Positions 15,769 through 22,836 of a stretch of DNA of 64,000 nt are shown in pieces. The notes under the pieces were generated by a model. The model had not been told where the DNA came from and ran no database searches. It worked only from the letters and a program-made list of their open reading frames with translations. Each line of letters begins with the position of its first letter. Position 1 is the first letter of the stretch. Source of the DNA: Alcanivorax sp. (GTDB taxonomy: Bacteria; Pseudomonadota; Gammaproteobacteria; Pseudomonadales; Alcanivoracaceae); the NCBI RefSeq assembly GCF_017794965.1, contig NZ_CP051240.1:3897867-3961866 (forward strand), written 5' to 3'. Position numbers and translations under genes: made by a program.

Positions 15769-17268
15769 ATGACCGCCCAGCACTACGACATCATCATCAT
15801 TGGTGCCGGACTCTCCGGCATCGGTACCGCCTGCCATATCGCCCGCCAATACCCGGGCAAGAGCATGGCGATTCTGGAGCGCCGGGAGCAGGTGGGCGGC
15901 ACCTGGGATCTGTTCCGTTATCCCGGTATCCGCTCGGATTCCGACATGGCCAGTTTCGGCTTCAACTTCAAGCCCTGGTATTCCGACAAGGTGCTGGCCA
16001 AAGGTGGCGATATCCGCAATTACGTGGCGGAGACCGCGAAGGAATTCGGGCTGTATGACAAGGTGAAATATGGACTCAAGCTGGAAAAGGCGCAGTGGTC
16101 CAGCGGCGAGCAGCAGTGGACCATTCCCGCTCTGCATGAAACCAGCGGCGAAACCCGCACTTTCACTTGCAGTTTTATCGTCAACTGTGCCGGTTACTAC
16201 AATTTCGACCATGGCTACCGTCCTCATTTCGACGGCGAGGAAAACTTCAAGGGGCAGATCGTGCACCCCCAGCAGTGGCCGCAGGATCTCGACTACCGTG
16301 GCAAGAAGGTGGTGGTGATCGGCAGTGGCGCCACCGCCATCACTGTGGTGCCCGCCATGGCGGAAACCGCCGCCAAAGTCACCATGCTGCAGCGCTCCCC
16401 CAGTTACATCATGGCCATGCCGGATACCGATGTGATCTCCCGGGCCATGAACAAGGTGCTGCCGAAGAAGTGGGTCTTCAATATGACCCGCAAGCGCAAC
16501 ATCCTGTTTCAGCGGGGGCTGTACCTGGCGTGTCAGCGCTGGCCGAACAAGGCCCGCAAGCTGCTCATCTCCCACATGAGCAAGCGCGCGCCGCATATCG
16601 ATGTGAAGCACTTTACCCCGTCCTACATGCCCTGGGACCAGCGCCTGTGTGCGGCGCCGGACGGGGATTTCTTTGCGGCGCTGCGCTCCGGCAAGGCGGA
16701 CATGGTCACTGACCATATCGAACGCTTTGACGACACCGGTATCGTGCTGGCTTCCGGCCAGCACCTGGATGCGGACATTATTGTCACGGCCACGGGCCTG
16801 GATGTGCAGCTGATGGGCGGGATGCAGCTTGAGCTGGATGAGCAGCCGGTGGATCTGACCCGGAAGATGACCTACAAGGGCATCCTGATTCAGGACATTC
16901 CCAACTATGGCTGGATTTTTGGCTACACCAATGCGCCCTGGACGCTGAAAAGTGATATCGGCGGCCAGTATCTGTGCCGACTGTTCGCGCAGATGGAAAA
17001 GACCGGTGCCACCGTGGCCACCCCGGTGGACCACCACAACAACCTCACGGATGTGGGCATGCTCGATGGCTTTGCGCCGGGCTATATCAGCCGGGCCAGG
17101 GATCGCATGCCACGCCAGGGCCGGGGCGGTCCGTGGAAGGTCACCATGCACTATGGCCATGACAAAAAGCTGCTGACAGAAGCTCCGGTTCAGGATGGCA
17201 TCCTGGAATTTACCGGCCCGCAAGCGGCCGCTGACAACAAGGTCACGCCATTGCGTGCCTCTGCCTGA
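15769..17268 (+). CDS. almA: AlmA-type long-chain alkane monooxygenase (flavoprotein)
   Basis: 499 residues. GAGLSGIG (FAD), GGTWDLFRYPGIRSDSDM, the Baeyer-Villiger/FMO fingerprint F-x-G-x3-H-x3-WP (FKGQIVHPQQWP), GSGATAIT (NADPH), and ATGLDVQL. The strongly matching segments SDSDMxxFGFNFKPW and KHFTPSYxPWDQRLC are the pattern I know from Acinetobacter AlmA, which oxidises alkanes longer than about C20. Start ATG 15769 follows AAGGAGACGGCC. Divergent AraC gene and nearby FadL-like porin support alkane catabolism. A Baeyer-Villiger activity on ketones cannot be excluded from sequence. Confidence 0.82.
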   Translation: MTAQHYDIIIIGAGLSGIGTACHIARQYPGKSMAILERREQVGGTWDLFRYPGIRSDSDMASFGFNFKPWYSDKVLAKGGDIRNYVAETAKEFGLYDKVKYGLKLEKAQWSSGEQQWTIPALHETSGETRTFTCSFIVNCAGYYNFDHGYRPHFDGEENFKGQIVHPQQWPQDLDYRGKKVVVIGSGATAITVVPAMAETAAKVTMLQRSPSYIMAMPDTDVISRAMNKVLPKKWVFNMTRKRNILFQRGLYLACQRWPNKARKLLISHMSKRAPHIDVKHFTPSYMPWDQRLCAAPDGDFFAALRSGKADMVTDHIERFDDTGIVLASGQHLDADIIVTATGLDVQLMGGMQLELDEQPVDLTRKMTYKGILIQDIPNYGWIFGYTNAPWTLKSDIGGQYLCRLFAQMEKTGATVATPVDHHNNLTDVGMLDGFAPGYISRARDRMPRQGRGGPWKVTMHYGHDKKLLTEAPVQDGILEFTGPQAAADNKVTPLRASA

Positions 17269-17333
17269 GGCCCTGTTGCGATGATGTCTGACCGGGGAGT
17301 ACGGAGCCCTGGCGCTGTTTTGGGAGAGAGACA

Positions 17334-18155
17334 ATGAAGAGCAACAGCAGACCGCCGGTGTTGCTGATCCATGGCATGTGGAGCGATGGCAATACCTTGC
17401 AGGCGTTGCGTGATGCGTTTGTGGCGCAGGGTTATCAGGTGGAGGCGATCACCCTGCCTTTTCACCGTACGCTGGCCGAACATACCACCGCCAGTCTCGC
17501 CAGCCTGGCCCGGGCCCGCTTGCAGGATTACGTGGCGTTTCTGGTCGAGCATGTGCAGAAGATGGACGCAGCGCCCATTGTGGTGGGGCATTCCCTGGGC
17601 GGGCTGCTGGCCCAGCTGCTGGCCGCGCGGGTGCCCTGTGAGCGGTTGATTCTGTTGTCCTCTGCTGCCCCCGCCGGGATTAACGGGCTGGGCTGGTCAG
17701 TGTTCCGTACCCTGGGCAGAAACCTGTTCCGGTTTCCGTTGTGGCGAAGCGCCACCCGGCTGGGCCTGGCCAATGTGAAGTACGGTATCGGCAATGCACA
17801 GAGCGAGGCTGTGCAGCAGGACATTCTTTTCGGCTGTGGCTATGAGTCCGGCATGGTGACCTTCCAGTTGACGCTGGCAGCGTTCAGCCGCAAGAGCTTT
17901 GCCAACGTGGAGCCCGATAGTATCCGTTGTCCTGTGCTGATCATCGGGGGTGTGGAGGACCGTATTACCCCTATCAATGTGCAGCGCAAGATCGCCAGCC
18001 GTTATGGCGAGCGCTGCCAGTTGGTCGAGATTCCGGGCTGTGATCACTGGACCGTGGGTGGTCGCTATTTCCGCGAAATCCGTATAGCTCTGTTCGATTG
18101 GCTTGACCCGTCGGGGTCGGCAGTGAAGAGTGATGATGTCCTGAAAGCCAGTTAG
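17334..18155 (+). CDS. Alpha/beta hydrolase
   Basis: 273 residues. VLLIHGMWSDGNT is the oxyanion loop, VVGHSLGG the nucleophile elbow (Ser near residue 86), GGVEDRITP the acid-loop region and GCDHW the catalytic His. Cytoplasmic by lack of a signal. It lies 65 bases downstream of almA in the same orientation and may be cotranscribed; an esterase acting on alkane oxidation products is plausible. A terminator follows at 18252. Confidence 0.85.
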   Translation: MKSNSRPPVLLIHGMWSDGNTLQALRDAFVAQGYQVEAITLPFHRTLAEHTTASLASLARARLQDYVAFLVEHVQKMDAAPIVVGHSLGGLLAQLLAARVPCERLILLSSAAPAGINGLGWSVFRTLGRNLFRFPLWRSATRLGLANVKYGIGNAQSEAVQQDILFGCGYESGMVTFQLTLAAFSRKSFANVEPDSIRCPVLIIGGVEDRITPINVQRKIASRYGERCQLVEIPGCDHWTVGGRYFREIRIALFDWLDPSGSAVKSDDVLKAS

Positions 18156-18251
18156 TGTCGTGCGCTACAACAAGCCGCTTTGACGGTGCCGCACGCGACC
18201 GGCGGCCCGGCAGGTGAGAGTGCGTCTCTTGCCGTCCGGCAACCGGTTACC

Positions 18252-18290
18252 CGCCTCCTCCGGCTGCGTTGCTGGTGGAGGCGTTTTTTT
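18252..18290 (+). terminator. Intrinsic terminator after almA-hydrolase genes
   Basis: CGCCTCC pairs with GGAGGCG (18277-18283), 18-base loop, then TTTTTTT. Confidence 0.75.
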
Positions 18291-18361
18291 GGGTTGCGGA
18301 TTGGCGGGAATGGCTAATTGCAAAGACCATTCCGTAGGAGATTCTATGTTGTCCACCCCTT

Positions 18362-19300
18362 TTATGAGGCAGGCATAGATACGTAGTCAGTACGGCTCTT
18401 CATCAGCGCGAAGGCGATACGGACCAGCTTACGTGCGAGGATGACCAGGGCCTGCGTTTTCGCCAGGCCACGGTCGAGATAACCTTGGTAGACACCCGCC
18501 CAGCGGGCGCTTTTACGAGCGGCCATGGCCGCACAGTAAAGCAGTCTGCGGGTCTCTGAGTCGCCTTTTTTGGTCAGCTTGCGTTTTCCCGTTCTGGTGC
18601 CGGAGTCCTTTACATGGACATCCATCCCCAGGAAGGCGACGAAGGCGTCGCTGTTGCGGAAGTCTCCTCGCAGGAAGGCCATGACCAAGGCGTAAGCCGT
18701 CAGATCGCCCACACCTTCCAGAGATTTGCAGCGTTGTACCTGATCGCAGAGCCCTGCCTCTCTTACGGTGTTGCGAAGATGCTTCTGGATTAGTGTATCC
18801 AGACTGTTGATCTGTGAGATCAGCCTTGTCAGGCTCGCCTTGAGAATCTTTTCGCCACCCAGGCTCTGTTGGATCATGGTTCGCGCCTTGATCAGCGCCG
18901 CGCGGCGGCGTAGCAGTGTCTGCAGTGTTCGATACGCCTTGGGCGGCGGGCTCCAACGGCGCAGATCCTCCTTCTCTCTCTGCAGATGGCGGGCAAGCAG
19001 CTGGGCGTCAGAGGCGTCTGTTTTAGCTCGGCCGCCTGTTCCCTTGCGGTAGCTGCTGAGACGTGAAGCATCAATGACGTAAATGTGGTGCCCTTTGGCA
19101 TGGGCCAACTCGATGACTGCCATGTGGTAAGTCCCTGTGGCCTCAATGGCGATCTCACAGGAGCATGGCAGGCTCTTGAGCCAGTGTTTAATGGCTTTGG
19201 GGGTGTTCTCGATGGTGAACGTCTGGCCCTGGAAATGAATGACCAACTCGGCCTTGGCGACGTCGATGCCGACGATAGATCTTGCTACTTGCATTGCCAC
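18362..19300 (-). CDS. IS110 family transposase (DEDD recombinase)
   Basis: 312 residues, full length for the family. The RuvC-like DEDD residues are visible: Asp13 in GIDVAK, Glu53 in EATGTYH, Asp95 and Asp98 in KTDASDA. The C-terminal Tnp20 domain is recognisable by SLEGVGDLTAYALVMAFL and the FLGMDVHVKDSG...KRKLTKKGD segment. It is a structure-guided recombinase working with a bridge (seeker) RNA encoded by the same element. It seems intact. Confidence 0.92.
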   Translation of the reverse strand: MAMQVARSIVGIDVAKAELVIHFQGQTFTIENTPKAIKHWLKSLPCSCEIAIEATGTYHMAVIELAHAKGHHIYVIDASRLSSYRKGTGGRAKTDASDAQLLARHLQREKEDLRRWSPPPKAYRTLQTLLRRRAALIKARTMIQQSLGGEKILKASLTRLISQINSLDTLIQKHLRNTVREAGLCDQVQRCKSLEGVGDLTAYALVMAFLRGDFRNSDAFVAFLGMDVHVKDSGTRTGKRKLTKKGDSETRRLLYCAAMAARKSARWAGVYQGYLDRGLAKTQALVILARKLVRIAFALMKSRTDYVSMPAS

Positions 19301-19534
19301 TGAACTGCCCCTTGAGCTAGGTTACACATGCTTGTCGGGGCGCACCTAAACGCTGGCTTGCTGGTATCGTCGGTCTGAGGTGCAACTCAGCCGATGGATT
19401 CTTTATCGGCGTATGAATAGGTGCGGGGTGGGGCCAAGTCTCCTACCGTCTGTACCCTGAGGTCAGATGCGTCGTTGGTCCCTCCACCCCGGCAAGTCCT
19501 GCATCATTGCAGGAGAGGCATTCAAACATACAAG
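19301..19534 (-). ncRNA. Candidate bridge RNA region of IS110 copy A
   Basis: Non-coding segment between the element end and the transposase start. GGGGTGG (19425-19431) pairs with CCACCCC (19484-19490), enclosing about 50 bases that contain CTCCTAC at 19440-19446, the exact complement of the flanking target GTAGGAG. Other hairpins: GCACCT/AGGTGC (from 19341) and TCCTGCATCATTGCAGGA (from 19497). Layout follows known IS110 bridge RNAs; transcription is not shown. Confidence 0.55.
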
Positions 19535-19596
19535 CGTCGGTTATTCGCTACGCTCGGTGGTGGCGCGATTCCAAGACCAGGATCAAAAGCTGTCTC

Positions 19597-19656
19597 ACCA
19601 CAGAGATCACCGAGAAAAACAGGTTTTCACTCTGTGTGCTCTGTGGCCTCTGTGGT
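19597..19656. repeat. CACAGAG/CTCTGTG inverted repeat
   Basis: ACCACAGAGATCACCGAG faces CTCTGTGGCCTCTGTGGT across about 24 bases. This is the complete form of the repeat seen in partial form at 12880 and 19830. Confidence 0.6.
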
Positions 19657-19782
19657 AAATGTCGTTTTTCAGGTTTGGGTTATCGCGCCGCCAGCGACGC
19701 TCCTACGGAAAGGGGGAGGCTTGAATCGGGCTTTTCCCGAAATTCCGAGATGAACCTTTATTTCCCCTGGTCTACAGCCGCA

Positions 19783-20160
19783 TTCGTTCAGCAAGCTGAA
19801 CTTCCCACACAGGCAGCAAAGCCAGCCATACCACAGAGGTCGCAGAAATCTCTAAACCCCGCCGTAGGTACGTTGCGCAGCGAATAACACCTCTTTAGGT
19901 GCGAACAGAGCCGCTGTAGGAGCGGTCGTTCGACCGCGATCCGAGCCTTGGCGAGGAATGGATACCAGAAGCGCGTTACTCGAGCCCCGAATCTTTTTTT
20001 ACCTCGCCCAGGCTCGGATCGCTTGCAGGCAAGCTCCTACGGAAAGAACAACAGCACTGCGCAATCCGAACGCTGTGTCCTGTGTGGTCAAATCCGCCTT
20101 GGATCTTTCGATTTTGACGTGCCGCGGGTTGCGTGAAGCCTGTTGCAGCCGCGGAACGGC
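19783..20160. repeat. Dispersed repeat copy 2, interrupted by a REPIN (19917-20040)
   Basis: Outer blocks match 12818-12995: TTCGTTCAGCAAGCTGAACT at the left, TGTTGCAGCCGCGGAACGGC at the right. Between them is an inverted pair: GTAGGAGC...GATCCGAGCCTTGGCGAGG (19917-19957) and CCTCGCCCAGGCTCGGATC...GCTCCTAC (20002-20040). The two REP arms carry different inner palindromes (GGTCGTTCGACC and CTTGCAGGCAAG). No gene in 19535-20197. Confidence 0.7.
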
Positions 20161-20162
20161 AC

Positions 20163-20195
20163 AAAAAAAGGCCTCTCGAATGAGAGGCCTTTTTA
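20163..20195 (-). terminator. Terminator downstream of tRNA-Arg
   Basis: AAAAAAAGGCCTCTCGAATG, then GAGAGGCCTTTTT: 9-bp stem GGCCTCTC(G) with flanking A and T tracts, directly after the tRNA on the minus strand. Confidence 0.85.
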
Positions 20196-20197
20196 TA

Positions 20198-20274
20198 TGG
20201 CACGCCCGAGAGGATTCGAACCTCTGACCTTTGCCTCCGGAGGGCAACGCTCTATCCAGCTGAGCTACGGGCGC
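20198..20274 (-). tRNA. tRNA-Arg (anticodon CCG)
   Basis: On the minus strand: GCGCCCG acceptor, D-arm GCTCAGCTGGATAGAGC, anticodon stem-loop TTGCC-CTCCGGA-GGCAA with anticodon CCG, T-arm with GGTTCGAATCC, then encoded CCA. 77 bases in all. The acceptor stem has one G-U closing pair. Very similar to the enterobacterial argX type, reading CGG codons. It lies at the edge of a repeat-rich region, but no integrase is nearby. Confidence 0.95.
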
Positions 20275-20413
20275 AGAACTTGTTGCACAGCGGTTGGGGG
20301 CCGTTCGGGCGCCCTGGCTGTGCAGGCTGGAACTTGGGGATCCAACGGCGGCGAATGATAGCCGGTTGTGGCGGTGGCGTCCATGGATGGGGTGCATCCG
20401 CGGTGGAGTTGGT

Positions 20414-20446
20414 TATAATCTGCGCGCCGCACTGTTCTGGTGCGGC
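20414..20446 (+). promoter_or_regulatory. TATAAT -10 and leader hairpin upstream of the SMR gene
   Basis: TATAAT at 20414-20419 is a consensus -10 without an obvious -35. It is followed by GCCGCACTGTTCTGGTGCGGC, a 7-bp stem hairpin (20426-20446) in the leader. No guanidine riboswitch motif was convincing. Confidence 0.45.
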
Positions 20447-20524
20447 AACGTGCAGCAGGCTGCCTCTTGCGGGTTTCCGGTGGCCTTGCTCCCTGTACGA
20501 GCCCGATGCATGACGGAGAGTCTG

Positions 20525-20854
20525 ATGAACGTCTATTGGGTGGTGTTGTTGCTGGCGGTATTCGTGGAGATTGCCTGGGCGCTGAGTCTGAAATGGATAC
20601 AGACCCATCCTGGGGTGTGGTCCATTGGGGCCGCACTGATTCTCACCGGCCTCAACATGTTGATGTTGTCCTATGCCATGCGCGGCATTCCGGTAGGGAC
20701 CGCCTACGCGGTGTGGACCGGGCTGGGTGCGGTAGGTATCACGATCATCGGTATTCTCTGGTTCAGTGATCCCCTGAGCGCGGCGCGGCTGGCCTTCATG
20801 GCGCTGATTATTGTCGGGGTGGTGGGGCTGAAGCTGACCGGTAAAGCGGCTTGA
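20525..20854 (+). CDS. sugE: SugE/Gdx-like small multidrug resistance (SMR) exporter
   Basis: 109 residues with four membrane spans. The invariant SMR glutamate is in span 1 (VFVEIAWALSLK). RGIPVGTAYAVWTGLGAVG in span 3 is the Gdx/SugE subtype motif, and LIIVGVVGLKLTG ends span 4. Family members are dual-topology dimers exporting guanidinium, or cationic antiseptics, in exchange for protons. ATG 20525 follows ACGGAGAG. Single gene, with a leader of roughly 100 bases. Confidence 0.85.
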   Translation: MNVYWVVLLLAVFVEIAWALSLKWIQTHPGVWSIGAALILTGLNMLMLSYAMRGIPVGTAYAVWTGLGAVGITIIGILWFSDPLSAARLAFMALIIVGVVGLKLTGKAA

Positions 20855-20991
20855 TTGTCCGGCATGCGGCCGGATCATGTGGACGTTGGCGGCCTTTTAG
20901 TGTCGAATGCGAAGGGTTGGCATTTTACAATGTTTTCCCGCTAACTCTTTGATGAATCGGTATCTTTGCAACAGTCGCAAGCAGCAAAGTG

Positions 20992-21693
20992 ATGGAGAAA
21001 ACCGTGCGGATTGCTTATCTGGAAGATGATATGGCCCAGGCCGAGCTGGTGACACACTGGCTGAAGGAGGCGGGGCATAACTGTCTGCATCATTCCAGTG
21101 GGCGGGAGTTCATGTCCATGCTGCGGCGTGACACTTTCGACATTCTCCTGCTGGACTGGGAAGTGCCGGACATGAATGGCTATGCCGTTCTGGAAGAGGT
21201 CCGTGCCAGTGGCAACCGCACCCCGGTGCTGTTTGCTACCCAGCGTGATGATGAATCTTCGATCGTCGGCGCCCTGTCGCTCGGCGCAGATGACTACATG
21301 GTAAAACCGACCAAGCAAGCGGAATTGCTGGCCCGGATCACCGCCCTCGGGCGCCGGGCAGGGGTAGCAGAAATGGATGAAGAAACAGCGCTTACGGTGG
21401 GCCCCTGGACAGTGGATCGTGCCCGTCGGCAGATCCTGCTGGACGAAGAACCGGTGAAACTCACCGACAAGGACTTCGAGCTGGCCTGCTACCTGTTTCA
21501 GAATGTGGGTAAACTGATGAGCCGTGCGCACCTGCTCGAAAAGGTGTGGGGTATCATGACGCCGATCGAATCACGCACGGTGGATGTGCACATTAGCCGT
21601 ATTCGCCGCAGCCTGCAGATTCGTCCGGAACGTGGCTACCGTATCAAGACGGTGTACCAGCATGGTTACCGGCTGGAGCCGATTGAAGAATAA
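20992..21693 (+). CDS. OmpR-family response regulator
   Basis: 233 residues. Receiver domain at about 5-120: acidic pair EDD (11-13), phosphoacceptor Asp55 in LLLDWEVP, Lys in VKPTK. Winged-helix DNA-binding domain at about 135-230: LTDKDFELACYLFQNVGKLMSRAHLLEKVWG...RTVDVHISRIRRSL. ATG 20992 preferred over GTG 20989. Followed by the FecR/LysM gene after 30 bases and then the CHASE2 kinase, its probable partner. Confidence 0.9.
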   Translation: MEKTVRIAYLEDDMAQAELVTHWLKEAGHNCLHHSSGREFMSMLRRDTFDILLLDWEVPDMNGYAVLEEVRASGNRTPVLFATQRDDESSIVGALSLGADDYMVKPTKQAELLARITALGRRAGVAEMDEETALTVGPWTVDRARRQILLDEEPVKLTDKDFELACYLFQNVGKLMSRAHLLEKVWGIMTPIESRTVDVHISRIRRSLQIRPERGYRIKTVYQHGYRLEPIEE

Positions 21694-21723
21694 AGAGCAG
21701 ATTATTATTCAGGAAGGGGATAC

Positions 21724-22833
21724 ATGAAGGGCTGGTTGTGGATGGCGCTGCTGTTGGGATTGTTGTCGTCTGCGGCAAGCGCGCAAGATGATTGGCACTA
21801 TACCCTTCGACCCGGTGATTCCCTGTGGAAGATCTGCGATCGCTTTGCCCAGCAGCCGGATGCCTGCTGGCGCGAGCTGGCGGCCTATAACGGCCTGGCC
21901 GACCCCCATAGCCTCCGCCCTGGCGACAGCCTGCGGGTCCCCATCGACTGGCTCAAGGAAAAACCCATCTCTGCCACCGCCCGTGCGGTGAGCGGAGAAG
22001 TGCTGCTGTATCCCGCGGCGGGCGGTGAACCGGTGATCGTTCGCGAGGGGCAGGCCATTGCCTTTGGTGACGCCCTGGAAACCGGCCGCGATGGCAGTGT
22101 GCGCCTGCACTTCGCCGATCAGTCCGAGGTCATGATCAAGCCTGCCAGTCTGTTGGTGGTCAATCAGTATCGTCGCTTCCTGGGGCAGGACGGTGAGCAG
22201 ACCCATCTGCGCCTGGAGCGTGGCAGTATCCGTAACTCGGTGTCATCGCAGGATCAGGAGGAAGCTTCTTTCAAGGTCTACACCCCGGGTGTGGTGGCCG
22301 CCGTGCGCGGCACGGAATATTACCTGTCCGTGGACGGCGCGGAGACCACCCGCAACGAGGTGCTGGAGGGGCAGGTGGATGTGACCGGCCGGGAGACCAC
22401 CCGGGAAGTTACCCAGGGCTTCGCCACCCTGGCCCCGGTGGATGAGCCGCCCATTGCCCCGGTGGCACTATTGCCCGCCCCATCCCTGGCGCTGACCACC
22501 ACTCACAGTGGGGCGGAGGCCGTGTGGCCTGCCCAGGCAGAGGCTCAACAGTACGCGGTGGAATGGTATCAACAGCCCGGCGGAGAACTGCTGGGCCAGC
22601 AGTTTGTGACTGAAACCCGCTGGCAGCAGCCGCTGGGGGTAGGCGAGTATCGGCTGCTGGTGCGCGCGGTAGATGCCCATGGCCTGCGCGGTGAAGAAGC
22701 CTGGCAGGATATTCAGATCACCCCGCCCCCGCCACCGGCCCCTGAGCCGGCCCCCGAGCCGGAACCGGAAGAAGAAGCGGACTGGGATTTGTGGGTCTTC
22801 CTTGGCGGGCTCGCACTGATGTTGGCGTTGTAA
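21724..22833 (+). CDS. Periplasmic LysM-FecR domain protein
   Basis: 369 residues. Signal peptide MKGWLWMALLLGLLSSAASA. LysM at about 24-75 (YTLRPGDSLWKICDRFAQ...SLRPGDSLRVP) for peptidoglycan binding. FecR-like region at about 85-230 (EGQAIAFGDALETGRDGSVRLHFAD...FKVYTPGVVAAVRGTEYYLSV). Then a fibronectin-like stretch, a Pro-Glu-rich linker, and a C-terminal hydrophobic helix (WVFLGGLALMLAL). Sits between a response regulator and a CHASE2 kinase with 30- and 3-base gaps, so it is probably the cell-wall sensor that modulates the kinase's periplasmic domain. Confidence 0.82.
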   Translation: MKGWLWMALLLGLLSSAASAQDDWHYTLRPGDSLWKICDRFAQQPDACWRELAAYNGLADPHSLRPGDSLRVPIDWLKEKPISATARAVSGEVLLYPAAGGEPVIVREGQAIAFGDALETGRDGSVRLHFADQSEVMIKPASLLVVNQYRRFLGQDGEQTHLRLERGSIRNSVSSQDQEEASFKVYTPGVVAAVRGTEYYLSVDGAETTRNEVLEGQVDVTGRETTREVTQGFATLAPVDEPPIAPVALLPAPSLALTTTHSGAEAVWPAQAEAQQYAVEWYQQPGGELLGQQFVTETRWQQPLGVGEYRLLVRAVDAHGLRGEEAWQDIQITPPPPPAPEPAPEPEPEEEADWDLWVFLGGLALMLAL

Positions 22834-22836
22834 GGA

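Larger units (their letters stand above)
18334..19534 (-). mobile_element. IS110-family insertion sequence, copy A
   Basis: About 1.2 kb containing one DEDD transposase and a long non-coding leader, the IS110 layout. The left edge abuts CCGTAGGAG (18325-18333) and the right edge abuts CGTCGG (19535 on), so it appears to split a GTAGGAGCG REP edge. Exact ends are inferred, since IS110 elements lack clear inverted ends. Confidence 0.65.

Noticed and set aside
15706..17334. 542-residue open frame antisense to almA
   Set aside because: His/Gly-rich shadow of a well-supported flavoprotein with intact motifs; no ribosome site and no recognisable domain.
20198..20274. tRNA-anchored genomic island
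   Set aside because: No integrase or direct repeat of the tRNA 3' end was found within the window; adjacent IS110 and repeats are explained separately.
20420..20524. Guanidine riboswitch upstream of the SugE/Gdx gene
   Set aside because: Searched for paired ACGR loops or a ykkC-like fold; only a simple GC hairpin is evident.
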